From CAVUAF01 sp963739375 (GTDB taxonomy: Bacteria; Acidobacteriota; Terriglobia; Terriglobales; Acidobacteriaceae), in contig CAVUAF010000014.1 of NCBI GenBank assembly GCA_963739375.1, forward strand, positions 755,292-819,291: DNA of 64,000 bases. Direction: 5' to 3'. Under the pieces are notes generated by a model. The model made no database searches and had not been told where the DNA came from. It worked only from the letters and a program-made list of their open reading frames with translations. Below, one piece after another: positions 43,395 to 54,507 of the stretch. A program made the translations under genes and the position numbers. How positions within the stretch are numbered: position 1 is the first letter of the stretch; the number at the start of each line of letters is the position of its first letter.

Positions 43395-43422
43395 TTGACA
43401 GGCCGGGGGAAAGGGGTACGAT
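43395..43422 (+). promoter_or_regulatory. Sigma70-like promoter TTGACA-16 bp-TACGAT
   Basis: A perfect -35 TTGACA (43395-43400) and a good -10 TACGAT (43417-43422) are separated by 16 bases. This is one of only two textbook promoters in the window. It is not followed by a protein gene within its expected transcript but by a terminator-like hairpin. Confidence 0.6.
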
Positions 43423-43428
43423 ATGCGT

Positions 43429-43512
43429 ATCACCTCCGATCCGATTCAGGGTCGAATGGGCTTACGGTCAAGAAATCGTCACCGCTTCTTGACCGTCGGC
43501 CCATTTAATTTT
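43429..43512 (+). ncRNA. Candidate small RNA of about 85 nt
   Basis: Transcription from the promoter at 43395-43422 would start near 43429. The transcript would end in a strong hairpin: 5 bp (TGGGC/GCCCA) and then a perfect 11-bp stem (ACGGTCAAGAA 43464-43474 with TTCTTGACCGT 43486-43496). The hairpin is followed by a T-rich run (ATTTAATTTT). That is the layout of an intrinsic terminator, with no protein gene on the same strand before it. It could be a stand-alone sRNA or an attenuated leader of the kinase gene at 43727. A 58-codon open frame from 43423 crosses it but starts inside the promoter spacing, so it is unlikely to be translated. Confidence 0.4.
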
Positions 43513-43528
43513 CCACCGGCAAGGGACC

Positions 43529-43560
43529 AAAGAAAAAGGGGGGCGGCACGCGCCGCCCCC
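43529..43560 (-). terminator. Intrinsic terminator on the minus strand
   Basis: A perfect 9-bp G+C stem (GGGGGCGGC 43539-43547 with GCCGCCCCC 43552-43560) has a 4-base loop. Read on the minus strand it is followed by TTTTTCTTT. It would stop a minus-strand transcript coming from about 43710-43565, a stretch that itself folds into further small hairpins (AACACTGCAGAGTGTT at 43561-43576). No minus-strand protein gene supplies that transcript. Confidence 0.6.
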
Positions 43561-43704
43561 AACACTGCAGAGTGTTTACCCCGGGTGAACCCGTGGTAAT
43601 CAGCCAAACCCCGCCGGAGAGAAAAAGTTGCGCACCCTCAGTCGGCCAGGCGGCAAGCGAAGGCTGCTGACTGACGACTGACCAACGGGCAGACTTTTTC
43701 ACGC

Positions 43705-43710
43705 TATAAT
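43705..43710 (+). promoter_or_regulatory. Promoter -10 hexamer TATAAT of the membrane kinase gene
   Basis: A perfect TATAAT overlaps a possible ATG at 43709, so that ATG cannot be the start if this promoter is used. The next in-frame ATG (43727) is 16 bases downstream. Confidence 0.45.
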
Positions 43711-43726
43711 GCGCGCCACTTCCGCG

Positions 43727-46399
<2,673 letters not shown>

Positions 46400-46440
46400 G
46401 CCGCATTGCTCGCCGGAGGCTGCGCGATTAGCATGAACTC

Positions 46441-47682
46441 GTGCGCGCCCCTCACCTGAACGCGACCAAGCCCGGCATGCTGTTCACCGAGATGTGCCGG
46501 GTGGCGGTGGACTCCTTCCGTCTGAACAAAGTCCGCTTTGCGCTGACCGCGGTGGGGATGGTGATCGGGACGGCCTCGCTGATTTTGGTGGTCACCATCG
46601 GGCTGACCGGCAAGCAGTACGTGCTGGCGCAGATCCAGGCGATCGGCGCCAACCTGATGACCGCCGAGTACACGGGCGGCGGCAACGGCACCATCAGCGC
46701 CACCCCGCAGGACTTCCTTACCCTGGACGACATGCACGCGGTGATGCGGCAGGTCCCGGGCATCCGCGCGGCCTCCCCGATGGCGGAACTGCAGGAACGC
46801 ATCCCCATCGGCGGCGGCAAGGAGCGCGACGTCCTGGTGCTGGGCGTGAGCGACCAGTATCGCCAGATCCGCAATCTGGACGTCCCGGCGGGCCGCTTCT
46901 TCGACGACGAGGACGTACAGGCCCGCGCCAAGGTGGCCTGCCTGACGGACAAGCTGGCGGTCCGCCTCTACGGCAGCCAGGAAGCCGCCGTGGGCCAGAC
47001 GCTGAAGATCACCGGCCTGCCCTTCACCGTGATCGGCACCTTCCGCGAGCGGGTGGAAACCTTCGGGCAGTCGGAGGTGGCCGAGGACACCATTGCGATT
47101 CCCTACACCGTGGCGCGCTACTTTACCGGCGTCGACACCGTGAAGCAGATCTTCTTCTCCGCCGCCGACTCGGCTGAGGTGCCCCGCGCCACCGACGCCG
47201 TCCTGCAGGTGCTCAAGTCGCGGCACCGCGCCGAGTCCGCCTACCGCGTGCAGAACCTAACCGAGTTGCTGCGGGTGGCGGCGGAGACCGCCAACGCGCT
47301 CACCGTCGTCCTGTTCCTGATAGCCGCGGTGACGCTGCTGGTGAGCGGCGTGGGCATCATGAACATCATGCTGGCCAATGTGAGCGCGCGCATCCGCGAA
47401 ATCGGGATTCGCAAGGCCATCGGCGCCACCCGGCGCGAGATTCGCATTCAGTTCCTGACCGAGGCGGTGTTCATCGCCCTCACCGGCGGCGTCATCGGCA
47501 CGGTGATTGGCCTGGCGCTCCCCTTCTCGGTGCGCTTCTTTACCTCGTTCCGGGTGCCGATTTCCGGGCTCTCGGCCATCATCGCCATCCTGACCTCGAC
47601 CCTGGTCGGCGTGATCTTCGGGACCCTGCCGGCCACCCGTGCGGCGCAGGCCGATCCCATCGAGAGCCTGCGCTACGAGTAG
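46441..47682 (+). CDS. MacB/FtsX-type ABC transporter permease
   Basis: A 413-residue inner-membrane protein, GTG start. The first helix (LTAVGMVIGTASLILVVTIGL) is followed by a periplasmic MacB-like core (QAIGANLMTAEYTGGG to LQVLKSRHRAES), containing the conserved ALG-type and GREEE-type regions. The FtsX domain with three helices comes last (LIAAVTLLVSGVGIMNIMLANVSARIREIGIRKAIGATRREIRIQFLTEA, then FIALTGGVIGTVIGLAL, and TSTLVGVIFGTLPATRAAQADPIESLRYE). The IGIRKAIGA motif contacts the ATPase. No ATPase gene is adjacent, so it either recruits one encoded elsewhere or is an orphan. It follows the kinase by 41 bases and may share its regulation. Confidence 0.93.
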   Translation: MRAPHLNATKPGMLFTEMCRVAVDSFRLNKVRFALTAVGMVIGTASLILVVTIGLTGKQYVLAQIQAIGANLMTAEYTGGGNGTISATPQDFLTLDDMHAVMRQVPGIRAASPMAELQERIPIGGGKERDVLVLGVSDQYRQIRNLDVPAGRFFDDEDVQARAKVACLTDKLAVRLYGSQEAAVGQTLKITGLPFTVIGTFRERVETFGQSEVAEDTIAIPYTVARYFTGVDTVKQIFFSAADSAEVPRATDAVLQVLKSRHRAESAYRVQNLTELLRVAAETANALTVVLFLIAAVTLLVSGVGIMNIMLANVSARIREIGIRKAIGATRREIRIQFLTEAVFIALTGGVIGTVIGLALPFSVRFFTSFRVPISGLSAIIAILTSTLVGVIFGTLPATRAAQADPIESLRYE

Positions 47683-48166
47683 CAGTTCTCAGTTCTTAGT
47701 TCTCAGTTCTCAGGGCAAGCAAGATCCCGGTTTAGCCCCGTACTGCCGCAATGCCCTGTCCCGCGTGTCCTTCGTGCGTCCTTCGTGTCCTTTGTGGTTC
47801 GCTCTTTCTGACCACTGACAACTGAGGGTGGAGCAGGCCTTCAGGCCTGCATCAAAGACACCCCTGGGAATGTCATCCTGAGCGAGCGCGACCCTGAGCG
47901 GAGCGAAGGGGCGAGTCGAAGGATCCCTACTCCGCCAGCACCGCGTTGCCGTTTGCCCCTTTTCCACCAAAGCGCCCTGCGCCTGGCATCTTCTCTTGGG
48001 GTTGTCATCCCGAGCGCCGCGAGGGATCTGGGTTTCGCTCTCTCTGGCAACTGGCAACCGACAACTGGGAACTGCTCCTTCGTGCCTTCCTTCGTGTCCT
48101 TTGTAGTTCGCTCCTTCTGGAGCCGCAGTGTCCCGCTCCCGCGAAACGAGCGGCTGACAGGTTGTT
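47683..48166. repeat. Repeat-rich intergenic region, no gene
   Basis: It holds heptamer words (CAGTTCT repeats, 47684-47712; CTGGCAACTGG, 48041-48070). It also has TCCTTTGTGGTT-type half-palindromes (47765-47800, 48080-48115) and a degenerate GTCATCCTGAGC / GAAGGATCC repeat (47873-47930). No credible coding frame was seen, although several antisense frames stay open by composition. Confidence 0.6.
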
Positions 48167-48222
48167 CTGAGAACTGGGAACTGAGAACTGGGAACTGAGA
48201 ACTGGGAACTGAGAACTGCTCT
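48167..48222. repeat. Perfect tandem heptamer array, eight units
   Basis: CTGAGAA and CTGGGAA alternate in exact 7-base register seven times, with a degenerate eighth unit. The array ends one base before the DksA/TraR-like stop codon. It is the cleanest example in the window of the heptamer repeats. Confidence 0.85.
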
Positions 48223-48588
48223 CTAGCTGGCGGGTTCCACGCGGCCCTGTTCGACCTTTTCCTGGCAGTTGATGCAGTAGCGGGTCCAGGGCACGGCGTC
48301 GAGGCGCTTGCCGTTGATGTCTTCGCCGCAGGAGATGCACTGGCCGAAGACCCCTTCGCGGATGCGGCTGAGCGCCCCTTCCACCATCTGCAGCAGTTGC
48401 CGGTCGTTGTTGCTCTGGTGGAAGAGGAATTCCTTGTTGTAGGAGCTGGCGGCACGGTCGGCGATGTCCTGCGCCGATTCCAGGTCGGCCTCGCGGCCGT
48501 CCTGGGTATTGCGCGTAACGGCGCGGCGGAGCGCCTGCTGCCGTTCTTCCAGCTGCTTCTTGAAATGTTCGAGCCGCTTCTTTTCCAT
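48223..48588 (-). CDS. DksA/TraR-type zinc-finger protein
   Basis: A 121-residue cytoplasmic protein. A coiled-coil N-terminus (MEKKRLEHFKKQLEERQQALRRAV, with ESAQDIADRAASSYNKEFL) is followed by a C4 zinc finger: Cys84, Cys87, Cys105 and Cys108 in CISCGEDINGKRLDAVPWTRYCINCQ. DksA-type proteins bind in the RNA polymerase secondary channel and adjust transcription during starvation. The helix-tip residues typical of E. coli DksA (paired Asp) are not clearly present. ATG 48588 is preferred over an ATG 153 bases upstream because the added peptide is proline- and glycine-rich with no resemblance to the family. Confidence 0.9.
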   Translation of the reverse strand: MEKKRLEHFKKQLEERQQALRRAVTRNTQDGREADLESAQDIADRAASSYNKEFLFHQSNNDRQLLQMVEGALSRIREGVFGQCISCGEDINGKRLDAVPWTRYCINCQEKVEQGRVEPAS

Positions 48589-48843
48589 GTCTCCTCGCCG
48601 CTCCCCAGGCGCGAGCGCCGAGCCGGGTACAAACTCCAATGATATGCAGGCGCACGGGAAAGCGTCAACTTCCCCGGGCGGTATTTGGATGCCGCAACGC
48701 CGCCCCTTGATTCCACCGGCGGCCCCCGCGGGGCTCGGCACGGGCGGCCCCGGGGAACGCCGGTGGCGGCGCTGCCTGCGCGACGTGCGGTAAAAAACCC
48801 CCGGCTTGCGCCAGGGGTCAGAAAGGTCCGTCCGGCAATTCCG

Positions 48844-49572
48844 CTAGCTGATCATGCGCAGCTTGCCGGGCATGAAGTGGTAGGGCGGCCAGGGGCCGCT
48901 CAACATCAGTTCGCAGCCTTTCAACTGGCGCGCGGCGTTGTTGTAGCGGTTCTGGTATTTCTCGATGGCGTGGTGGTCGATGAGGTGGGCGATGTCGATG
49001 AGCATGCCGCCGGTATCGACCTTCTTGCAGCTCACTTCCTCTTCCAGCGGGTTAAACATCTTGTGCACCTGCACCGAGAGGGTGCGCGCCTTGGACTGCC
49101 GCTCGCGGTCGTGAATGGCTCGCTCGCGCAGCTTGGTGAGGTATTCGCCGCCCACGGCCGCGGGCAGCTCGACGTCGATGATCGCCGCCGCGCCGTCGCG
49201 CACGAAGAGCTTGAGGTGCATCTCCGCCTTGCCCCGCAAGCGGGTCACGGTCTCGCCAAACGACTTGCGGTTGGCGCGCACCGCGCGCCGCAGCGCTTCA
49301 TCGCCCTCGAACACGGTGCCGAAGCGGAACGGCAGCACGGTGGTGGAGCGGAAACACTCGCTCACTACCCGCGCGTCCTCGAGAATCGCTTTCTGGTCCA
49401 GCTGCATCTCGGGGCTGTAGTCACTCACCATCACCAGAAACTCGCCGCTGGGATACCCGAACACCGGCGAGCCGGCGACACCACGCATGTTTTCGATGGG
49501 CTGGGGGCGGCGGGAATGATTCAGTTGCGGAAAGGCCTGTAACTCGGTGATGCAGTATGCGTACCACGCCAT
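48844..49572 (-). CDS. GvpL/GvpF family protein, isolated
   Basis: A 242-residue protein of the gas-vesicle GvpL/F family. MAWYAYCITELQAF is the family start, and LPFRFGTVFEGDEALRRAVRANRKSFGETVTRLRGKAEMHLKLFV is the characteristic core. CELMLSGPWPPYHFMP is the conserved ending. No gvpA, gvpN or other gas-vesicle genes are present in the window, so it is unlikely to serve flotation here. Isolated GvpL/F proteins occur in many Acidobacteriota with unknown roles. ATG at 49572. Confidence 0.9.
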   Translation of the reverse strand: MAWYAYCITELQAFPQLNHSRRPQPIENMRGVAGSPVFGYPSGEFLVMVSDYSPEMQLDQKAILEDARVVSECFRSTTVLPFRFGTVFEGDEALRRAVRANRKSFGETVTRLRGKAEMHLKLFVRDGAAAIIDVELPAAVGGEYLTKLRERAIHDRERQSKARTLSVQVHKMFNPLEEEVSCKKVDTGGMLIDIAHLIDHHAIEKYQNRYNNAARQLKGCELMLSGPWPPYHFMPGKLRMIS

Positions 49573-50110
49573 GTCCGTTTTCTCCGGGAAGCAGACGCAA
49601 TTCCGGTGCGTCTGGCTGCAAATCGCCTGGGGGCCGTTGACTTTCGGACTTTAGGGCACGGGTCCAGAAGATGAACCCAGGTACTGAGAAGGAGTGGGGA
49701 GCACTCCCACTCACTATCTTGATAGTAGCGCCAAAACGCGCTCCTAGCAACTGTTTCGCTGCCGGGATTTCCGGCGCAGCGCCGGGCCAGATTTTTTCGC
49801 GCCGCGGGTGACTCCCACCGGGGCCCGACCCCACGGATTCCACGGCCGCGCCTGGCCATCCGCTACCCGCCACCACCGCCCCCGGCTTCTTCGGCATTGC
49901 CGCGCCTCCCTGTCCACCCGGCGGACCGCGGCTAAAGGGCTGCGGATCAAGTGCTTGAGCGGGCCACGCGAGACCCGCCCGGACGCCCAGGACCTCCGCC
50001 GGTGGCCCACTCCCGCGACCCGGTGTATCGTCATGGCGGTACCCCGGCGCAAGACCTGCAGGTCACGCGCCGCGGCTGCCCTGCAAGCCGCCCTCGGCTT
50101 GCTCTGAGCC
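49573..50110. other. Intergenic region with small inverted repeats, no gene accepted
   Basis: 538 bases between divergent genes. Two short inverted repeats stand close together: GGAGTG/CACTCC around a 5-base loop (49691-49707) and ACTATC/GATAGT (49713-49726). They are about 140 bases upstream of the GvpL/F start and could be operator sites or part of its promoter. Open frames in 49750-50110 are low-complexity Arg/Pro and are not accepted as genes. Confidence 0.45.
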
Positions 50111-50770
50111 ATGACCTTCCGTGATCGCTTCGACGCCGGCCGGCGTCTCGCCACCGCGCTCGCCGCCTATGCGGGCCGTGACGACGTCACCGTGCTGGCC
50201 CTGCCGCGCGGCGGGGTGCCGGTTGCCTTCGAAGTGGCGCGCGCTTTGCATGCCCCGCTCGACGTGTTCATCGTGCGCAAGTTGGGGGCGCCGGCGCAGC
50301 CGGAGCTGGCCATGGGCGCCGTCGCCAGCGGCGGCGTGCGCGTGCTCAACGACGAGGTCGTCCGCTACCTCGGCGTGGATGGGGAGTGGATCGAGCGCGT
50401 CGCCGCCGCCGAGCAGTGCGAGATCGAGCGCCGGGAGCATCTCTACCGCGCCGGCCGCGCCGCCCCTGCCGTCGCCGGCCGGGTCGTCATCCTGGTGGAC
50501 GACGGCCTCGCCACCGGCTCCACCATGAAGGCGGCGGCGCGGGCCCTGCGGCGGCAACAGCCGGCCCGCATCGTGGCCGCGGCCCCGGTCGCCTCGGCGT
50601 CCACCTGCACCGAAATGTGCAGCGAGGTGGACGAGGTCGTTTGCCTGCTGACCCCCGAGGCCTTTTTCTCCGTCGGGCAGTGGTACGACGATTTTGAGCA
50701 GACCTCCGACGAGGAAGTGCGCGACCTCCTGGCCCGCGCCGCGCGCTTCCCGGCGCCCCTGGCCACCTAG
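50111..50770 (+). CDS. Phosphoribosyltransferase domain protein
   Basis: A 219-residue cytoplasmic protein of the COG1926-type phosphoribosyltransferases. The start region LALPRGGVPVAFEVARALHAPLDVFIVRKLGAPAQPELAMGAVASGG is diagnostic. The PRPP loop is VVILVDDGLATGSTMKAAARAL (about 125-146), with the DDG-ATG-T residues that hold PRPP. The C-terminus EVVCLLTPEAFFSVGQWYDDFEQTSDEEVRDLL is also conserved. The base or acceptor substrate is unknown. It is isolated, with divergent GvpL/F upstream. Confidence 0.9.
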   Translation: MTFRDRFDAGRRLATALAAYAGRDDVTVLALPRGGVPVAFEVARALHAPLDVFIVRKLGAPAQPELAMGAVASGGVRVLNDEVVRYLGVDGEWIERVAAAEQCEIERREHLYRAGRAAPAVAGRVVILVDDGLATGSTMKAAARALRRQQPARIVAAAPVASASTCTEMCSEVDEVVCLLTPEAFFSVGQWYDDFEQTSDEEVRDLLARAARFPAPLAT

Positions 50771-50790
50771 CCGCCGGGGCGTTGGGGTGC

Positions 50791-50911
50791 CCCAGGTTCG
50801 CGCCCTGTTCTTGGGGCGCTAACCTGGGCGAAGGACTCCGTTGCCGAACTGGTAAGGGATGGGTGATGGGTGTCCCAGGTTCGCGCCCTGTTCTTGGGGC
50901 GCTAACCTGGG
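50791..50911. repeat. Two copies of the CCCAGGTT/AACCTGGG hairpin repeat
   Basis: Copy 1 has arms 50791-50798 and 50821-50828; copy 2 has arms 50874-50881 and 50904-50911. The loop in both contains GCGCCCTGTTCTTGGGGCGC, which itself pairs (GCGCCC with GGGGCGC), giving a long hairpin. Two further copies lie at 55941-55977 and 56067-56103. The repeat lies between convergent gene ends and is a likely REP-type terminator. Confidence 0.8.
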
Positions 50912-50917
50912 CGAAGC

Positions 50918-53608
50918 CTACTGCCCGGCATGGAGGGCGGTGATGTTGAACTCCTTTTGCAGGAACCGCAAGGCTTCGTCGCGCTCGGTGGTGGGAGCAT
51001 CGGGCGTAGAGTTCAAGTACAGGATGTACTGCTCGGCCGCGCCTTCACTGTCGCCGCCGGCAATGCGGGCGCGCGCTGCCTGCAGGATCTTGACCGGGAG
51101 CTCGTGCAGCTTCTCGCCCACGCGCTTCACCAGCTCTTCCTGCGCGGCGGTCTCGGTATCGAACCGCACCTGCTCTTCATCGGGCGGCGTTCCGGACTCC
51201 AGCACCCCGTGGACATCTTCCGTTTTGACGTTCTCCAGCAGCACCGCCGACTTGGGGATTTCTTTCTTGACCGTGGTGTTGTTCTCCAGCGGGTTGCCGT
51301 TGGCATCGGCCAGGTGGAAGGCGATTTCCACGATGTAGCTGACCTCGACTGTGCGCTTGGTATAGGTGTAGGGGCGGATGACGGCCTCGTACAGCGTTTC
51401 CTCAATGCTGTCCATGCGCTGCTTGGCGCCCGCCAGCTTGCGCTCCGCGTCGGCGACCACGACCGCGGCGTCCTGCATCTCCTTCTTCTTGTTCCGGGCC
51501 ATGGCCTGCGTCTGCGCGTCCTTGGCATGGCTGAGCTCGTCCTGGAATACGTCCACCTGCCGCTTGGCTTCGAGGTACTTGGGGTTCTTCACCGGACGAT
51601 CACCAGCGCGGTACTCGGACTGCACCGGCTGCGGCTCCGACTTCTTGGAGGGCCGGTGTTGCAGAATGTCGCCGATCAGCTGGAAATTCGCCTGCTGCAT
51701 CCCGGCGGCATCGGGACCACTCGACTCGCTCTGCCGGCTGGCGTTGATCACCTTCACCTGGATCCCCGCATGTTCCAGCCCGGTGGCGATGCCATCGGCC
51801 AGCTGATCGGCGAAGCCGCCCCCTTCGCGCCGCGAGGTCGCATCGCGGAAGCGTACCGCCAGCGAAAGCTTCGAGCGCGTCTGGTACATGGGGCCGTACT
51901 TGGCCTGCAGGTCCTTCACCTCGTCGCGGTCGGGCTTGAAATACTGCGCCTCCGCCAGGTACGACCAGCCGAGCCCCACGCCGGTGCCACGCGGCTTCTC
52001 GGCGTATTGCTTCGCCTTGTCGACATACCAGCCGCTGATGCGGTCGCCCAGCAGGTCGAGCTTCACCTTCAGCACCTCGTCGCCGCTCACCTGCGAGGCG
52101 CGTTGCAGCAGCCCAAAGGCCTGGCGGACGCCGTCTTCGTCGGCCTTGCCGCGAATCGGCACGTGGACGCGGGTGAGCGCGTCGGCGCGTTTGGCCGCGT
52201 CCACGACATAGTCTTTTCTCAGCGCTTCCAGCTCGCCGCTCACGTAGCTGCGCTGCGCCTCCGGCAAGTTGGCGAGCACCTCGTAGGCCTCGACGAACTG
52301 CCTGCCCTTGGCGTACATCGCGCTCTGATCTTTGGCCTGCGCCGCCCCTTCCTGGTTGCGCTTGGTGTTGAGCTCGGTGTTGGCGCGGGCCATGGCGGCG
52401 GCGACTTCATTGTCCGGCCGCACCCCGAGCGCCTTCTTGTACTCGGCGATGGCGTCTTCCCAGCGCGCCTCGTTGGCCGCCTGGTTGCCGCGATCGCGGT
52501 GGAAGGCGAACACCGTCTCCACGATCCGGTTGATCCGCGGCACTTCCTCGGTGAACGAGCGATACCGCTGGATGGCGGCATACGCGTCGTCGTGCCGGCG
52601 GACGCCGATCAGTCCCTCCCCTTGCTGCATCGCCACATCCAGGGCGTTCACCTGGCCGTACACTTCCGCGCGCAGCTTCAGCCCGGGATCGAACGCCGCG
52701 TCCACCTTCTGCACGTCGTCCACGTACCCCTTGGCCTTCACCAGGTGCTCATAGCCGGTGGTATGGTCGGCGAGGGCGCGCAAGTAGGCCTGCAACTCGT
52801 TGCGGCCGGTAGTCAGCACCGCATCGAGCGAACCACGGATGTCGTTGAGCAGTTTTTGCGCGCGCCCAAACCCGGGAAAGACCCGCAGCGCATCTTCCGC
52901 TTGCGCCTTGGCATTGCTCATGCGCTCGTAAGCGGGCGCTTTGTCGCTGACCGAGCGCTGGTAGGCCGCGAATTGCTGTTCGCCCTGGGCCACGATCAGC
53001 CCCGCCAGCGACTGCCGCGCCTCCCCAACATGCGGGCCCGAGGGAAACTGCCGCACGTAGTCGCGCCACAACGGGATCTGCTGCGCCCGCGCCGCGCGCA
53101 GGTACTCAGCCAGTTCGGTGTCGGGGGTGTTGACGAAGACCAGCCGGGTCCCAATCTTGAATTCCGCCGGCACCGCGTCCGCACCGTTGCCCGATTTCGC
53201 CAGCACCCGCCCGCCGAGTTGCGCGCGCTCGGCGAAGTCGCTGGGGGAAAGCGACCCGTCTTTCTTTTCCAGCTTGAGGCCGCTGGGGACGACGCAGCTG
53301 GCGCCGCCGGCGGTGGTCAGCATCAGGGTGCCGCTCGGATCGCGTTCCAGGGACACCGCGCCCAGAAGTCTCACTTTGGGCAGCTTCTTGTACCCGTTGG
53401 CGTCCACCTTGCTTCCGGGAGTGCAGACCAGCAGCTCGTTCTTGGCGTTCACCAGCAGGTCGGTGGCCTGCACGTAGGCCGGCCCGCTCGGCCCCTCGTA
53501 GAGCATGATGGCCGTAACCGGCAGGTCTTTGGCCCCTGCCGTCAGGCCCAACCAAAGAACGGCCGCACCCGCCAGCACGCTACGACGTATGAGATTGCAG
53601 GGAATCAT
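50918..53608 (-). CDS. Large exported repeat-helical protein, unknown function
   Basis: An 896-residue protein. ATG 53608 gives a signal peptide (RRSVLAGAAVLWLGLTAGA). A small beta-rich domain (about 25-150) is followed by a long alpha-helical region with TPR-like units: GNQAANEARWEDAIAEYKKALGVRPDNEVAAAMARANTELN is the clearest. The C-terminal part (about 640-880) alternates beta segments and a coiled coil: LSLAVRFRDATSRR, ANFQLIGDILQ, EMQDAAVVVADAERKLAGAKQRMDSIEETLYEA, and EVSYIVEIAFHLADANG. The order suggests a periplasmic or outer-membrane assembly or scaffold protein. Not recognised. Confidence 0.75.
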   Translation of the reverse strand: MIPCNLIRRSVLAGAAVLWLGLTAGAKDLPVTAIMLYEGPSGPAYVQATDLLVNAKNELLVCTPGSKVDANGYKKLPKVRLLGAVSLERDPSGTLMLTTAGGASCVVPSGLKLEKKDGSLSPSDFAERAQLGGRVLAKSGNGADAVPAEFKIGTRLVFVNTPDTELAEYLRAARAQQIPLWRDYVRQFPSGPHVGEARQSLAGLIVAQGEQQFAAYQRSVSDKAPAYERMSNAKAQAEDALRVFPGFGRAQKLLNDIRGSLDAVLTTGRNELQAYLRALADHTTGYEHLVKAKGYVDDVQKVDAAFDPGLKLRAEVYGQVNALDVAMQQGEGLIGVRRHDDAYAAIQRYRSFTEEVPRINRIVETVFAFHRDRGNQAANEARWEDAIAEYKKALGVRPDNEVAAAMARANTELNTKRNQEGAAQAKDQSAMYAKGRQFVEAYEVLANLPEAQRSYVSGELEALRKDYVVDAAKRADALTRVHVPIRGKADEDGVRQAFGLLQRASQVSGDEVLKVKLDLLGDRISGWYVDKAKQYAEKPRGTGVGLGWSYLAEAQYFKPDRDEVKDLQAKYGPMYQTRSKLSLAVRFRDATSRREGGGFADQLADGIATGLEHAGIQVKVINASRQSESSGPDAAGMQQANFQLIGDILQHRPSKKSEPQPVQSEYRAGDRPVKNPKYLEAKRQVDVFQDELSHAKDAQTQAMARNKKKEMQDAAVVVADAERKLAGAKQRMDSIEETLYEAVIRPYTYTKRTVEVSYIVEIAFHLADANGNPLENNTTVKKEIPKSAVLLENVKTEDVHGVLESGTPPDEEQVRFDTETAAQEELVKRVGEKLHELPVKILQAARARIAGGDSEGAAEQYILYLNSTPDAPTTERDEALRFLQKEFNITALHAGQ

Positions 53609-53807
53609 GACTTTGGACCGCAACACACTTTCCCGGAGGATGCACTGAGCGGCCCTAAGATTACTCACCCGGGGGGGGAAGTCAAGCCGGTTGCTGCCCG
53701 CCGTCATGCTGTAAACCCGCATAAACACTAGGGAAAGCTCCCCGCCGCAAGGCGCGAGCGGGCCGCCGGTTGCCGTCGCGGCGCGGGAAACGGTACGCTT
53801 CTCCAGC

Positions 53808-54503
53808 GTGCGCCGCTGCCTCCATCTCTGGCGAGTGCGAACCAGTCTCTTGTGCCTGCTGTTGCTGGTGCCGTCGCTGGCGGCGCAGCGCGGCGTCGAA
53901 AACCGCTTCGCGCCCGCCTTCGAGAACGCGCGCGTGGATGTCAACGTGGTGGCGCTGGCGCCCGGCGCCCACGTGCGGATTTTCCAGAACACCCACGACG
54001 TGGTCTGGATCGCCCTCAGCGACGGGGAAGTGCGTTTCAGCGGGGGCGAGCTGGGCGACTCGACCACGCGTTTCCGCGCTGGCGACGCGCGCCTCTTCCG
54101 CAGCTTCCAGGTGCAGACCGCCACCAACACCGGCACCACGCCACTGCGCGCCGCCGCCGTGCAACTCAAGGACCGCGGCCTGACCACCGGCGGCTGCGGC
54201 TGCAACGGCGCCAGCGAGCGCGCGGTGTGCGGCTGTGCCGGAGCCCCGCCCTTGCCGGCGGTGTGGGCGGTCGGCGTGGGACAGGTGACCCTGGCCGCGG
54301 CCACGCTGGAGCCCGGCAGTGGCTACGCCTGGGGCATCCGCCGCAACGACATGCTGCTGGTCGCAGTCACCAGCGTGGTTCTGCAGGATGACGCCGCCGA
54401 GGTGCGGCTCGCGCCCGGCGAAGCTGCGTGGTTTGCCGCCGGACGGCGCCGCTTCCGCAACCTGGCCTCGACCCCCATCCGCTTTGTGACCCTCGAATTC
54501 TGA
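53808..54503 (+). CDS. Exported cupin-like protein with a Cys-rich insert
   Basis: A 231-residue protein, GTG start, signal peptide (SLLCLLLLVPSLAAQ). Two cupin-like beta halves are visible: VNVVALAPGAHVRIFQNTHDVVWIALSDGEVRFSGG (about 45-80) and TLAAATLEPGSGYAWGIRRNDMLLVAVTSVVLQDD (about 161-195). Between them is a short segment with four cysteines (GGCGCNG and CGCAG, about 127-145), unusual for cupins, which could bind a metal or form disulfides. No catalytic histidine pair is clear. Divergent from the large repeat protein, so the 200-base gap holds both promoters. Confidence 0.65.
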   Translation: MRRCLHLWRVRTSLLCLLLLVPSLAAQRGVENRFAPAFENARVDVNVVALAPGAHVRIFQNTHDVVWIALSDGEVRFSGGELGDSTTRFRAGDARLFRSFQVQTATNTGTTPLRAAAVQLKDRGLTTGGCGCNGASERAVCGCAGAPPLPAVWAVGVGQVTLAAATLEPGSGYAWGIRRNDMLLVAVTSVVLQDDAAEVRLAPGEAAWFAAGRRRFRNLASTPIRFVTLEF

Positions 54504-54507
54504 GTCT

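Noticed and set aside
43423..43599. A 58-codon open frame over the candidate small RNA
   Set aside because: Its ATG directly abuts the -10 box, the peptide is basic low-complexity, and the frame runs through two terminator-quality hairpins.
48167..48222. Possible CRISPR-like array
   Set aside because: Units are 7 bases with no spacers, and no cas genes are present anywhere in the window.
49808..50107. A 99-codon plus-strand open frame before the phosphoribosyltransferase gene
   Set aside because: Arg/Pro-rich composition typical of noncoding high-GC DNA, no domain, and competing frames on the other strand.
51127..51528. Arg/Ser-rich frames overlapping the large repeat protein
   Set aside because: Shifted-frame shadows of the 896-residue gene, which is continuous and has a signal peptide.
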